Position numbers and translations under genes: made by a program. A stretch of DNA of 64,000 nucleotides from Labrenzia sp. 011 (GTDB lineage: Bacteria; Pseudomonadota; Alphaproteobacteria; Rhizobiales; Stappiaceae), in contig NZ_QCYM01000012.1 of the NCBI RefSeq assembly GCF_003075075.1, positions 88,771 through 152,770 of the forward strand, read 5' to 3'. The notes under the pieces were generated by a model that saw only the letters and a program-made list of their open reading frames with translations, had not been told where the DNA came from and did not search any database. Shown piece after piece: positions 25,433 through 34,488 of the stretch. Each line of letters opens with the position of its first letter. The first letter of the stretch is position 1.

Positions 25433-25993
25433 TCAAATCGTTCCGCAGCGCGCCGCCTGCAGCGCCCCGTCGACTTCCTCCGCCCTGGAAGCATGCGGAA
25501 CATAGGCTCTCAGAAGGGCGAAGCCACTGATCGGCTCCGGCGTTTCGATGACAATCAGGTCTTCCAGGTTTTCCGGCGGGTTCTCGCGCAGGATGGAGAG
25601 CTGCTGGGTGGTCAGCACCAGCATGGAAAGGCGTTCGGCGCCGGCGGTGCGGTTGTTGAGGCTGTAGACCGCTTCGCCGGCTGCGTTGAACAGTCCGATG
25701 GACCAGAAGGACACGGGGATGCTGGCGTCGAAAAGAACCGGTCCATCGTCCAGCTGGAAACGGCAGGCGGCGTGTTTCATCGCGGGATCGAGATCCGGCA
25801 GGACTTCCTGACCGGGTTTGACATCCGGCAGAAGGTTGAACTGCCGGTCCGTGCCGTAGCTGGCGATATTGTCATAGGCGCTGTGCTGCACATTGCGCGG
25901 AATGCTGAGGACCACCAGAATATGGATGATGGCCGCGAGGCACAGGGTTGCCAGAATACCGACCGTCAGGGTGAACCGGGGGGAGAGTGTCAC
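25433..25993 (-). CDS. DUF1254 family membrane protein
   Basis: The 186-residue protein has one N-terminal membrane helix (about 8-30) and a periplasmic domain with HILVVLSIPRNVQHSAYDNI, typical of the short DUF1254 proteins of rhizobia, followed by CRFQLDDGPVLFDASIPVSFWSIGLF in part. It is the third gene of an operon with PBP1A and the DUF1214 protein; its GTG-type start overlaps the preceding stop by 4 nt. DUF1254 and DUF1214 are often fused in other bacteria, so the two probably form one complex. The biochemical role is unknown. Confidence 0.75.
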   Translation of the reverse strand: MTLSPRFTLTVGILATLCLAAIIHILVVLSIPRNVQHSAYDNIASYGTDRQFNLLPDVKPGQEVLPDLDPAMKHAACRFQLDDGPVLFDASIPVSFWSIGLFNAAGEAVYSLNNRTAGAERLSMLVLTTQQLSILRENPPENLEDLIVIETPEPISGFALLRAYVPHASRAEEVDGALQAARCGTI

Positions 25994-26676
25994 GGGCAGC
26001 CCGTCCTTTCGATCACCGGCATGCTGACACCGTCCAGGGCCGCGCCCGTGGTCACCGGCGCATCGTAGAGCCGCAGGACGAAGCGCAGGCCGTCACTGGC
26101 GCTGGCTTCTGCTGCAAGGGGAAGCCAGTTGCCGGAGTGGGGCGCCGTTGCGGCAGTAATCTCGAAGGTGCCGTCCGGGGCGCGCAGGAGGTTCTGGCTG
26201 ACCACATGAACCCGGCCGGACAGGGTTTCGACAAGGTCGCCACGGCCGTCGACGGCGGTCAGGGTCCACAGGCGTGCCGATGGGGTCTGTCCGGCGATCC
26301 GGTAGACGCAGGTCGGGTCGAGCAGATGACCGGCGCTGTCTTCACGCGCCACCAGCGCCAGGCCTTCGCCGCTTGCCAGGGGAATGACCGCGCCGCGCGT
26401 ATAGATGGCGACCGAATAAGGGTCGGCTTCCGCGGTGCCTGCCTTCGGATAGGCATGCCAGGGTCCGATGGTGACGGCATCGAGAGGCTGTTCGCGCTCG
26501 ATGACCAGATAGGCGGAACTGATTCCCAGAAGCGAGGCCATCGCAAGGACCAGGGAGATTGCGGCCAGCGTGCGCAGGGGATGGCTGCGATAGGGGCGGA
26601 TGACCCGTGGCAGATCGGTCTCGTACCAGCCGGTCTCGCCGCTGATGATACGCGGCTGCGGGGAGGTCTCGCTCAT
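25990..26676 (-). CDS. DUF1214 family membrane protein
   Basis: The 228-residue protein has a cytoplasmic N-terminus, one membrane helix (about 37-58) and a periplasmic DUF1214 domain with GPWHAYPKAGTAEADPYSVA and the terminal LRFVLRLYDAPVTTG. It overlaps PBP1A by 4 nt upstream and DUF1254 by 4 nt downstream, indicating translational coupling. The tight link to a peptidoglycan synthase suggests a role in the envelope, but no enzymatic motif is evident. Confidence 0.78.
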   Translation of the reverse strand: MSETSPQPRIISGETGWYETDLPRVIRPYRSHPLRTLAAISLVLAMASLLGISSAYLVIEREQPLDAVTIGPWHAYPKAGTAEADPYSVAIYTRGAVIPLASGEGLALVAREDSAGHLLDPTCVYRIAGQTPSARLWTLTAVDGRGDLVETLSGRVHVVSQNLLRAPDGTFEITAATAPHSGNWLPLAAEASASDGLRFVLRLYDAPVTTGAALDGVSMPVIERTGCP

Positions 26677-28871
26677 TGCGCGGCCGCGTAGTCAGTCGGC
26701 GCGGCGCTTGGTGACGGAGCGACGCTGGCGTTGGACTGTTCCAGCAGCAGCCGGAAATCCTTGCCGATGCGCAGCAGCAGGTCCTGCGTGCGCCGCTTGA
26801 GGACACGCGGCTGCGGTGCTTCGGCGTCCTGTGCCGCCGGTTTGGCCGGGCTGGCGCGGGCCAGTCTCGGCAGGTTTTCCGCATCGACGCCGGGCATGGG
26901 CGCCAACTCGATGCCGTTATGGGCAAATTCCATGTATTTCTGCCAGGTCATGGCGGGCAGACTGCCGCCGGTCACGCGCCGGGTGGAGCTGAAGTCGTCG
27001 TTGCCGAACCAGACGGCGGTGGTGAAATTGCCCGTGTATCCCACGAACCATGCGTCCCTGTAGGCATTGGTGGTGCCGGTCTTGCCGGCCGCGACCACAC
27101 CGTCGATACGGGCACGCCGGCCGGTGCCGGCCTCGACCACATTGACCAGGATTTCGTTGAGCTGGTGCACCTTGTCTTCCGGCAGGACCCTTTCGGGCGG
27201 CGGTTCGTCCTTTTCCCGGCGGTAGAGAACCTCACCGGCGCTGTTGGTGATTTCCATGATCGCATAGGACGTCGCCTTCATGCCCCCGTTGGCAAAGACG
27301 GAATAGGAGGAGGCCATGTCGATCACCGTCACTTCCGAGGAGCCGATGGGCAGGGAAATGCCGTTTTCCAGCTCGTGGGTGATGCCCATGGCATAGGCGG
27401 TTTCTATGATCTTCTCGCGGCCGAAATCCAGGGAAAGACGGACCGGAATGGTGTTGATCGATTTGGTCAGGGCCGTTCTCAGGGTCACCGGGCCACGATA
27501 GCTTCGGCCATAGTTCCGCGGGGTCCAGTTGCCGATATAGACCGGCCGGTCGGGCACGATGCTGTCCGGACCGTAGCCGTTCATGAAGGCGGTGATATAG
27601 ACGAAGGGCTTGAAGGAGGAGCCGGGCTGGCGCAGGGCGTTGACCGCACGGTTGAACTGGCTTTCACCATAGGACCTTCCGCCCACCATGGCAACCACCG
27701 CACCGTCGGGGAGCATGGACACCAGCGCGGCTTCATTCGCGTCGCGCAGCTTGCCGTTTTCCCTGAGGATGGTTTCCACCGCCAGATCGGCCTGGCGCTG
27801 CAGGGCGGGGTCCAGGGTCGTGCGCACGGTGACGATACGGTCGTGGGCAAGGGCGGGATTGCGGCGGGCCAGTTTTTTCACTTCCTCAAGGGCCCAGTCG
27901 AGGAAGTATTCCGGCAGCTGTTCCTGCGAGCGGTCCACCGCAACGGCAGGGTTGCGGCGGGCGCCGATGACCTGACCCTCGGTCAGGAAGCCGGCCTGGA
28001 CCATGTTGGTCAGAACTTCATTGGCGCGGGCCCGGGCGGCGGGCAGATTGATGTGCGGGGCGTATTTGGTCGGCGCCTTGTAGAGGCCGGCAAGCATGGC
28101 GCTTTCGGCGAGGGTCAGTTCGCGCACATTCTTGTTGAAGTAGAATTCGGCCGCCGCGGTCACCCCGAAGACGCCGCCACCCATGTAGGCGCGGTCGAGA
28201 TAGAGCTTCAGGATTTCCTGCTTGGTGAGGTTCGCCTCCAGCCAGAGGGCCAGATAGGCTTCCTTGATCTTGCGGATCAGGCTGCGTTCGTTGCTCAGGA
28301 AGAGGTTCTTGGCAAGCTGCTGGGTGAGGGTCGAACCGCCCTGGACGACGCCGCCCGCGCGGGCGTTTTCGACCATCGCGCGGAAGGTGCCGAGGAAGTC
28401 GATGCCGAAATGGATGAAGAAGCGGCGATCCTCCGTGGCCAGGGTGGCCTTGACGAGGGAATCGGGGATCTCTTCCAGAGGCACGCTGTCGTTGAGCACG
28501 ATGCCGCGCCGGCCGATCTCCTTGCCGAATCTGTCGAGGAAGGTGACAGCGAAATCGTCGGTGGTTTTCCAGTCGGCATAACGGGTGGCCTCGAAGGCGG
28601 GCTGGGCGAAGGCCAGAACGACGATGAAACCGACAAGACCATAGGTGAGGGCGTCGGAGGACAGTTCCGCGAGGGCGCGCCAGATTCCTTTCGCCCGGAA
28701 GCGGCGCAGGAAGGCGTCATAGCCTTCGAAGGTCCGGCGTATCGCGGCGCCGCTTTTCCAGAGGGCAGTATCGACAAAGGCATCGACGGCGAGAAAGAAC
28801 CGGCGAATACGGTGACGCTTGCGCGGCGGTTCATTGCCGTCGATTTCACTTGAATGCGGTTCGTCGGCCAC
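26673..28871 (-). CDS. mrcA: Bifunctional penicillin-binding protein 1A
   Basis: This class A PBP of 732 residues polymerises and cross-links peptidoglycan. It has a basic cytoplasmic leader, a membrane helix (about 74-92), a glycosyltransferase domain with catalytic Glu in TEDRRFFIHFGID (E147) and QGGSTLTQQLAKN (177-189), and a transpeptidase domain with S418-S-F-K421, S471-I-N473 and K597-T-G-T. All catalytic motifs are intact. The start is GTG 28871 with GGAGAA upstream. It heads the operon with DUF1214 and DUF1254. A perfect inverted repeat lies about 40 nt upstream (28912-28940). Confidence 0.93.
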   Translation of the reverse strand: MADEPHSSEIDGNEPPRKRHRIRRFFLAVDAFVDTALWKSGAAIRRTFEGYDAFLRRFRAKGIWRALAELSSDALTYGLVGFIVVLAFAQPAFEATRYADWKTTDDFAVTFLDRFGKEIGRRGIVLNDSVPLEEIPDSLVKATLATEDRRFFIHFGIDFLGTFRAMVENARAGGVVQGGSTLTQQLAKNLFLSNERSLIRKIKEAYLALWLEANLTKQEILKLYLDRAYMGGGVFGVTAAAEFYFNKNVRELTLAESAMLAGLYKAPTKYAPHINLPAARARANEVLTNMVQAGFLTEGQVIGARRNPAVAVDRSQEQLPEYFLDWALEEVKKLARRNPALAHDRIVTVRTTLDPALQRQADLAVETILRENGKLRDANEAALVSMLPDGAVVAMVGGRSYGESQFNRAVNALRQPGSSFKPFVYITAFMNGYGPDSIVPDRPVYIGNWTPRNYGRSYRGPVTLRTALTKSINTIPVRLSLDFGREKIIETAYAMGITHELENGISLPIGSSEVTVIDMASSYSVFANGGMKATSYAIMEITNSAGEVLYRREKDEPPPERVLPEDKVHQLNEILVNVVEAGTGRRARIDGVVAAGKTGTTNAYRDAWFVGYTGNFTTAVWFGNDDFSSTRRVTGGSLPAMTWQKYMEFAHNGIELAPMPGVDAENLPRLARASPAKPAAQDAEAPQPRVLKRRTQDLLLRIGKDFRLLLEQSNASVAPSPSAAPTDYAAAQ

Positions 28872-28911
28872 GCGAACGGGTTCTCCGGATCAAAATGGAT
28901 CAACTTAAATT

Positions 28912-28940
28912 ACCGGTTTTTTGTCCATGTGAAAACCGGT
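28912..28940. promoter_or_regulatory. Perfect inverted repeat upstream of PBP1A gene
   Basis: ACCGGTTTT (28912-28920) and AAAACCGGT (28932-28940) form a 9-bp perfect repeat separated by 11 bp, 41 bases before the GTG start. Centre-to-centre spacing of the arms is 20 bp, about two helical turns, which suits a dimeric repressor; it could equally be a leader hairpin. The remainder of the 349-bp intergenic region (28872-29220) shows no other gene. Confidence 0.5.
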
Positions 28941-29220
28941 CTCCTACATCTGTTCTTATTGTACGCGGTTTGTTGATCTTTCCTGAATTCCGGCAGTGGG
29001 ACGGCAATATTTGCGGAAAAGGGGCTCGCAAGCGTCGCTTTCTTGCCGGCCGGGCCCTGGCATGCTACGCGCTGGGGCAGATCCTGGAAACGCGGAATGG
29101 CTGGAGAGCTCCCCGGAACCGGCGTGATTCTCCGGATTGTGCCCTGGGATTTCCGCTCCGGGCGGCCTGAAAAGGGCGGGTCGATCTGACATGTGCGGAC
29201 AAGAAGACGCGGACAGAACA

Positions 29221-29700
29221 ATGATACCGGCAGATACCCAGGAACCGCTTCCGTTCTGGAAAACCAGAACGCTGGAGGAGATGAACACCGAAGAGTGGGA
29301 ATCCCTGTGCGACGGCTGTGGCCGCTGCTGTCTCAACAAGCTGGAAGACTGGGACACCGGCGACATTGTCTGGACCGACGTTGCCTGCACGCTTCTGGAT
29401 GGCGAAAGCTGCCGGTGCAAGGATTATGAAAACCGCGCGGCGACCGTGCCCGATTGCATCCAACTGACGCCGGAAGAGGTCCGTACGCTCACCTGGCTGC
29501 CGCCCACCTGTGCCTACCGGCTCGTCCGGGAAGGCCGGGACCTCTACTGGTGGCATCCTCTGGTGTCGAAAGATCCCGAATCCGTGCATCGGGCCGGCAT
29601 ATCCGTGCGCGGCCGAACCGTGCCGGAAGACGGGATAATCCTCGAGGAATATGAATTTCACGTCGTCGACTGGCCCGGGGACATGCCCGAGACCCGGTAA
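29221..29700 (+). CDS. ycgN: UPF0260 (YcgN) family cysteine-cluster protein
   Basis: The 159-residue protein begins [10 protein letters not shown] and has the conserved [18 protein letters not shown] (about 30-47), then [17 protein letters not shown] and [11 protein letters not shown]. The eight or so conserved Cys suggest a zinc or Fe-S site (YkgJ-type CxxCxxCC cluster). ATG 29221 is chosen because homologues begin a few residues before FW(K/R)TKTLEEM; ATG 29191 would add 10 residues. Biological role is unclear; a link to cell division has been suggested for the family. No operon partner is obvious. Confidence 0.88.
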   Translation: MIPADTQEPLPFWKTRTLEEMNTEEWESLCDGCGRCCLNKLEDWDTGDIVWTDVACTLLDGESCRCKDYENRAATVPDCIQLTPEEVRTLTWLPPTCAYRLVREGRDLYWWHPLVSKDPESVHRAGISVRGRTVPEDGIILEEYEFHVVDWPGDMPETR

Positions 29701-29876
29701 CAGACCCGCCGTGACGGCGAAGCAGCGCTTCGAGTGCCCCGCGATCCGCAAGCCGATGACTTTTCGGCAGATTCGCGCCATGCGCCAGGAGGGCCACCAG
29801 CCCGTCGATCATTGCCGCAGCCGGATGTTGCGCACCCGCATGGGCCGTCTTCCGGGGTCCGGGGGACCGTTTCCGG

Positions 29877-30878
29877 CTATCCGAAACGTTGCTGCCAGGT
29901 CGGAACCGGGTCGCCGGTGGCAGGCGTTGCATGATAGATGCCCCTGGCAATGGCGCGGGCAAGGCAGGAGGCCGCGCCGGCACCGAGTTGAACCATGTCC
30001 TCCAGACCGTTTTCCAGCCTGCGTCTGCCGGTGGAAATGGCGAATACGAGATCGCCGTCGAGCGGCGTATGGGCGGGCCACAGAGCCCGGGCAAGGCCGT
30101 CATGGGCCATGACGGCGAGGCGCTTGGCTTCTCCCTTTGTCAGGATCGCGTCAGTGGCCACGGCGGCAATGGTGGTGTTGGCGCCGGCCTTCAGCCCGTC
30201 CAGCTTGGTCCGCACAAGGGTCGCGTCACCGGGCAAGGGGTGCACCATGCCGAGCCCGCCGAATTCATCGCCGATTTCGAACGGCGCGGCCCAGAAATGC
30301 GCGCCGTCTCCGACCGTCGCCCGGCCGAGAGCATTCACCGCCACGATGGCCCCGATGGTGACGCCGCTGTCCAGAACCATTGATGCGGAGCCCAGACCTC
30401 CCTTGAGATTGGCGGTCGTGGCGCCGGTTCCCGCGCCGGTCGAGCCGAGCGGGAAATCATGGCCGATGGCGTCCAGCGCGGCGCGCCCGAGATCGCGGTA
30501 AGGCGCGGCCTGGCCCCAGCTCTTGTCACCCCCGTTGAGCAGATCGAACAGGATGGCCGTCGGCACGATCGGCACCCGCACCGGACCGATTTCGAAGCCA
30601 TAGCCGAGTTCCGCCAGACGTCCCTGAACCCCGGCGCCGGCATCGAGGCCGAAGGCGGAGCCGCCCGCCAGAACGATGGCATCGATCTTTTCCACGGTCT
30701 GCTCCGGCTCCAGCAGCGCAATTTCACGTGTGCCCGGCGCGCCCCCGTGAATGGCGACCGAGGTAACCGCAGGCTCGTCCGGAACAAGAACGGTTGCCCC
30801 GGATTTCAACTCCTGGTCGGAAGCGTTGCCGACCTTCAGGCCGGGGACGTCGGTGATCAGATTGCGCAGGCCGGCCAT
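29877..30878 (-). CDS. P1 (DmpA/BapA-like) family peptidase
   Basis: The 333-residue protein is of the Ntn-hydrolase-like S58 family, with ITDVPGLKVGNA at the start, HGGAPGTREIALLEP, VLAGGSAFGLDAGAGV and the autoprocessing region GTGATTANLKGGLGSASMV (about 173-191), then TIGAIVAVNALG. Relatives cleave N-terminal residues from peptides or beta-peptides after self-cleavage into two subunits. Physiological substrate is unknown. It follows the flavin reductase gene by 54 bp on the same strand. The C-terminal DPVPTWQQRFG is usual for the cytoplasmic subgroup. Confidence 0.85.
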   Translation of the reverse strand: MAGLRNLITDVPGLKVGNASDQELKSGATVLVPDEPAVTSVAIHGGAPGTREIALLEPEQTVEKIDAIVLAGGSAFGLDAGAGVQGRLAELGYGFEIGPVRVPIVPTAILFDLLNGGDKSWGQAAPYRDLGRAALDAIGHDFPLGSTGAGTGATTANLKGGLGSASMVLDSGVTIGAIVAVNALGRATVGDGAHFWAAPFEIGDEFGGLGMVHPLPGDATLVRTKLDGLKAGANTTIAAVATDAILTKGEAKRLAVMAHDGLARALWPAHTPLDGDLVFAISTGRRRLENGLEDMVQLGAGAASCLARAIARGIYHATPATGDPVPTWQQRFG

Positions 30879-30932
30879 GAGGTGTCTGTCCCAGATGTCG
30901 CGTAGGGGAAGACGAGTTTGATCGTCCCGCGC

Positions 30933-31460
30933 CTACGTGTCGAGGCTTTTGTAGCCCCTGCGGACATAGAGCAGGGATTTGCCCGGATCGGTCATGCGCA
31001 GATCGGCAACCGTGCCGACGATGATGGAATGCGTCCCCATTTCGGTGACCGAACACACATCGCAATCGACGCTCAGCCGCGCACTGTCGAGGGCCGGACA
31101 GCCCGTTGCCAGCGGAGTCCAGCTTCCCTTGGCAAAGCGGTCGGGCATGTCCAGGTTGTCGCGTCCGGCAAAGGCGTCGGAAATCGCCTCGTGATCGTCG
31201 CTGAGCGTGTTGAGACAGAACCGCCGGTTTTCCAGCACGGCCGCGTGAATGCGTGTCTGCCGGTTGAGACAGACAAGAATGCTGGGGGGATCGTCGCTGA
31301 CGGAACAGGCGGCGGAGACGGTTGCACCCACGCGCCCGCCCGGTCCGTCGGTGGTCACCACATGGACGGCGGCAGCTATGCGGCTCATGGCTTCGCGGAA
31401 CACCTTCATGTCGAGCGGCAACCTGACCTGATCTTCCGGGTCTGAAGAGGATGAAGGCAT
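30933..31460 (-). CDS. Flavin reductase family protein
   Basis: The 175-residue protein has the flavin reductase-like fold: FREAMSRIAAAVHVVTT, then GATVSAACSVSDDPPSILVCLNR (about 50-72, FMN-contact segment) and FCLNTLSDDHEAISDAFAG, ending with the HSIIVGTVADL strand. Such proteins supply reduced FMN/FAD to two-component monooxygenases (HpaC, RutF, DszD types). ATG 31460 is chosen for its SD (GGAGC) 9 nt upstream; the frame is open to 31547. No monooxygenase partner is encoded nearby, so the pathway cannot be named. Confidence 0.88.
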   Translation of the reverse strand: MPSSSSDPEDQVRLPLDMKVFREAMSRIAAAVHVVTTDGPGGRVGATVSAACSVSDDPPSILVCLNRQTRIHAAVLENRRFCLNTLSDDHEAISDAFAGRDNLDMPDRFAKGSWTPLATGCPALDSARLSVDCDVCSVTEMGTHSIIVGTVADLRMTDPGKSLLYVRRGYKSLDT

Positions 31461-31703
31461 TCTGTCTGCTCCATGGGTCAGCGGCAATGGAATCGGGCAG
31501 GGCCCAGGGTGCGGCGGGAGTTTATTGGTCCGGGAACCAGGGCGCAATCATCGTGCCCGGCACGGCTCCGAACATAGGGATATGGGGCGGGAGACCCTGG
31601 GTGTGAACTCATAAATCTCCCGTATTTTTCCAAGCCGGATTGAGCTCGTTATCCGCGCAGGTTAGGGGTAGAAGAGCAAACCACAGGATTTCCGGGGAGA
31701 AAC

Positions 31704-32807
31704 ATGAAAAAACGGCAACTTGCCGCCAGCGTATCCGTTCTGGTTTTCGGTCTCCTTGGCGGGCCGGCCCTTGCGGATATTCCGATTGCGGTCGCAGGAC
31801 CGATGAAAGGCCAGTTCGCCGCGTTCGGTGCCCAGATGCTGGCAGGAGCCGAACAGGCGGTCGCCGACATCAATGCGTCCGGGGGCGTGAACGGGGAACC
31901 GCTTGTGCTTGAAGTGGCCGATGACGGCTGCGACGCGGAAAGGGCAACCGCCGTGGCCAACCAGATGATCGGCAAGGATGTCAGGTTCGTCGCCGGGCAT
32001 TTCTGTTTCAGCAGCTCGATCGCGGCCAGCGAGGTTTATTCCGGTGCGGGCATCGTGCAGATGTCCCCGGCGACCACGCTGCCAGCATACACCGATCAGC
32101 GTCCGGGAGCCGGCATCTTCCGGCTGGCGCCGAGGGATGACCAGCAGGGCCGGCTTGCCGGCCGCCTCCTGGCGGAAGACTTTGGCGATGCACGGGTCGC
32201 GATCCTTCACGACAAGACCGCCTACGGAAAGAGTCTCGCGGATGCGGTCAAGACCGAGATGAACGCACGGGGCAAGTCGGAGAGCCTGTTCTACGGCTTC
32301 GATTCCGGCGGACATGACTACAGCGGGCTTGTCTCCCGGCTCGCGCTCGAGGATGCCGGCGTCGTCTATCTGGGCGGATATCATCCAGAGGCCGGGCTGA
32401 TCAGACTGGAGATGGACCGTCAGGGTCTTGATGCGGTGCTGGTGTCCGGTGATGCGCTGATGACGGAGGATTTCTGGTCCGTGACGGGGGCGGCGGGCGA
32501 AGGCACCCTGCTCAGCTATCCGGAAGACCCGCGCGACAGTCCGGCAGCGAGCGAGCTGGTGGGCGTACTGGAAGAGGCCGGCAAACCGGCCGATCGCTAC
32601 GCCCTGACAACCTATGCGGCCATTCAGGCCTGGGCCCAGGCGGTGCAGACCGCGGGTGGAACGGAAGAAGACAAGGTTGCCGCAGCGCTCCGGGACGGCA
32701 CGTTCCACACAGTGATCGGCACGGTCTCCTTCGACCAGAACGGCGACAGCAATGTGCCGGCCTATGTCTGGTATGAATGGCGGGACGGGGTGGCCCGACG
32801 CAAATAG
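31704..32807 (+). CDS. Branched-chain amino acid-type periplasmic binding protein (LivJ-like)
   Basis: The 367-residue protein has a signal peptide (MKKRQLAASVSVLVFGLLGG...LAD) followed by a type I periplasmic-binding fold: VAGPMKGQFAAFGAQMLAGAEQAVADINASGG in part, LVLEVADDGCD, VAGHFCFSSSIAASEVYSGAG, and VAILHDKTAYGKSLAD. This is the HAAT family that binds Leu, Ile, Val and relatives for an ABC importer. No liv permease or ATPase gene is adjacent. ATG 31704 has GGGGAGAAAC upstream. Confidence 0.87.
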   Translation: MKKRQLAASVSVLVFGLLGGPALADIPIAVAGPMKGQFAAFGAQMLAGAEQAVADINASGGVNGEPLVLEVADDGCDAERATAVANQMIGKDVRFVAGHFCFSSSIAASEVYSGAGIVQMSPATTLPAYTDQRPGAGIFRLAPRDDQQGRLAGRLLAEDFGDARVAILHDKTAYGKSLADAVKTEMNARGKSESLFYGFDSGGHDYSGLVSRLALEDAGVVYLGGYHPEAGLIRLEMDRQGLDAVLVSGDALMTEDFWSVTGAAGEGTLLSYPEDPRDSPAASELVGVLEEAGKPADRYALTTYAAIQAWAQAVQTAGGTEEDKVAAALRDGTFHTVIGTVSFDQNGDSNVPAYVWYEWRDGVARRK

Positions 32808-32858
32808 GCCTTCCGGCATGTACCGGGAGGCGCATTGTCAGGCCGGGCGCGAAAAGTG

Positions 32859-33473
32859 CTACCCGCGCCGGCCGGTGCCGGTGATCTTCAGGTTCACCTT
32901 GTCCGCGTAGATCGGCATGCCGGCCTCCATGCCGTACAGGCTTCTGAAAAAGCCACCCGTGACCTCAAAGCCGACCCGGCCGTCCTTCCCGGTGCCGGTG
33001 ACTGTCACGGAGAGCCGGGTGCGCTTCGTCATGCCGCGCATCGTCAGGATTCCCTCGACCTCGGCGGACTCTGCGCCGGTGATGCGCACGCGCGTGCTGC
33101 GGAAATCGGCGAGCGGAAATCTGGCGACGTCGAACATGGCCGCACTCTTGAGGAACCCCGTGATCCTGTCATTGCCTGTCTGGACGCTGGCCAGGTCGAT
33201 CGTCACGCGGACGCGACTGTTCTGCGGCTGCCCCTGATCGAGGATCATCCTGCCCGAGACTTTCTTGAACTGGCCGGTGACCGGGCCGCCGCCAAGCACC
33301 CGGACGGAAAAGCCCGTGTCGATCTGGGCCGGTGAAAGCACATAGGTTCCGGAGATCGGTCCGGAATGGGCCGGAACGGAGACGGCCAGAAAGGACAGGG
33401 CGACGACCAGAAACCTCAGGGAACTTGCCAGGTGTTTGGCGAAGACGGTTTGCACGGTAGCGGAAGAAGTCAT
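32859..33473 (-). CDS. YceI family periplasmic protein
   Basis: The 204-residue protein has a signal peptide (about 1-40, ending SVPAHSG) and the YceI lipocalin-like domain: YVLSPAQIDTGFSVRVLGGGPVTGQFKKVSG in part, VTIDLASVQTGNDRITGFLKS, and a closing KVNLKITGTG. YceI proteins bind polyisoprenoids or similar lipids in the periplasm. The family's usual H at the start of the fold (D..H..F) is replaced here, since the segment reads IDTGFSV. The gene is alone and is convergent with the upstream LivJ-like gene. Confidence 0.85.
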   Translation of the reverse strand: MTSSATVQTVFAKHLASSLRFLVVALSFLAVSVPAHSGPISGTYVLSPAQIDTGFSVRVLGGGPVTGQFKKVSGRMILDQGQPQNSRVRVTIDLASVQTGNDRITGFLKSAAMFDVARFPLADFRSTRVRITGAESAEVEGILTMRGMTKRTRLSVTVTGTGKDGRVGFEVTGGFFRSLYGMEAGMPIYADKVNLKITGTGRRG

Positions 33474-33716
33474 CGTGTCAGTCCTTCATCTGGGCATCGG
33501 CAACACATTCGCCGTGGCGGGAAAAGCATCGGCCCTCAAGGACCGGTCTTGCAGATGAATTATCGCGGTGTATCGCTCCGGGCACAGTGCTTCGCGTCAC
33601 AGCGGAGCAACTGCGGTTGCTGCACCGCCGTTAACCTTCCGGTAAGAAAGTGGGGCCGGACACGTTCATTCAGGAGTGCCCAGGCTGTATTGTCCCGGAA
33701 AAGTTCGGGAAAAGCC

Positions 33717-34238
33717 ATGTATTTGAAGTTCTTGTTCCGTTTGATGTTGCTGGCGCTCGCGTTGATGCCGCTGAATGGCGTAACGCCTCCGGCTCATGCG
33801 GCCGAACTTGTCGGGTTTGCCGATGCCAGGTTCCGGCCCGGCACGATCGTGATCAGAAATTCGGAGAAACGGCTCTATCTCGTGCTGAGGGGTCAAAGGG
33901 CCATCCGCTACAACGTGGCTGTCGGCAAACGGCAGAAAGCCTGGACAGGCAATGCCCTGATCACCGCGAAATACGTCAAGCCCGACTGGGCGCCGTCGCC
34001 GGAGGTGCGCCGTGATTTCCCGCATCTTCCGACCCTCATCCGGGGCGGGGCGCCGAACAACCCGATGGGCGTCGCCGCGATGACCCTGTCGAACGGCAAC
34101 TACGCCATCCATGGCACCAACCGGCCGGGATCGATCGGCCGGGCGGTTTCCTACGGTTGCATCCGTATGGCCAATCACGACATCCAGGACCTGTTTCAGC
34201 GGGTTGGGATCAGGACGCCGGTTGTAGCCCTGCCATAA
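33717..34238 (+). CDS. L,D-transpeptidase (YkuD domain)
   Basis: The 173-residue protein has a signal peptide (about 1-29, ending PPAHAAE) and a YkuD domain: IVIRNSEKRLYLVLRGQRAIRYNVAVG in part, then the catalytic HGTN...SYGCIRM motif with nucleophile Cys in SYGCIR (about 150). It forms 3-3 cross-links or attaches proteins to peptidoglycan. ATG 33717 is chosen at the signal peptide; the frame is open upstream to 33366. A strongly folded inverted repeat begins at its stop codon. Its sequence is typical of the short ErfK/YbiS/YcfS/YnhG-like rhizobial proteins. Confidence 0.9.
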   Translation: MYLKFLFRLMLLALALMPLNGVTPPAHAAELVGFADARFRPGTIVIRNSEKRLYLVLRGQRAIRYNVAVGKRQKAWTGNALITAKYVKPDWAPSPEVRRDFPHLPTLIRGGAPNNPMGVAAMTLSNGNYAIHGTNRPGSIGRAVSYGCIRMANHDIQDLFQRVGIRTPVVALP

Positions 34239-34322
34239 AACCTGCCCTAAGGTCATGTTCGTGTTGGTGCCATGAGCCCAAGGGGCTGAAACCTCAGGAA
34301 ACATGCGGTTTAGGGCGGGTTT
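34238..34322 (+). ncRNA. Long structured inverted repeat after the L,D-transpeptidase gene (terminator-like or ncRNA)
   Basis: AAACCTGCCCTAA (34238-34250) pairs with TTAGGGCGGGTTT (34310-34322) over 13 bp with one G-U pair; an inner CATGTT/AACATG stem (34254-34259 with 34300-34305) follows after a small internal loop. The apical part can form AGCCC/GGGCT and CTGA/TCAG hairpins. The structure starts at the last base of the stop codon. No T-tract follows, so this is not a simple intrinsic terminator. Confidence 0.45.
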
Positions 34323-34488
34323 GTCGACCTGCCTGGCAAATTTTGCAACCGCAAATTACCTTTTGTAAATCTTACCAGAAGAACGGTCATTGAAAAAATA
34401 ATCAACTATTGCGCGTATATGTGGGTTTCCTGTAACTTACTCGTGCGACGCCGCGTCCCGGAATTCGGAAGACTGATACTGGCTGGAC

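Noticed and set aside
29700..29876. Minus-strand peptide-like stretch (AMIDGLVALLAHGANL) in the gap between UPF0260 and the P1 peptidase, hinting at a gene remnant
   Set aside because: No start with a ribosome-binding site, and the frame only continues as antisense to real genes; not enough to call a pseudogene.
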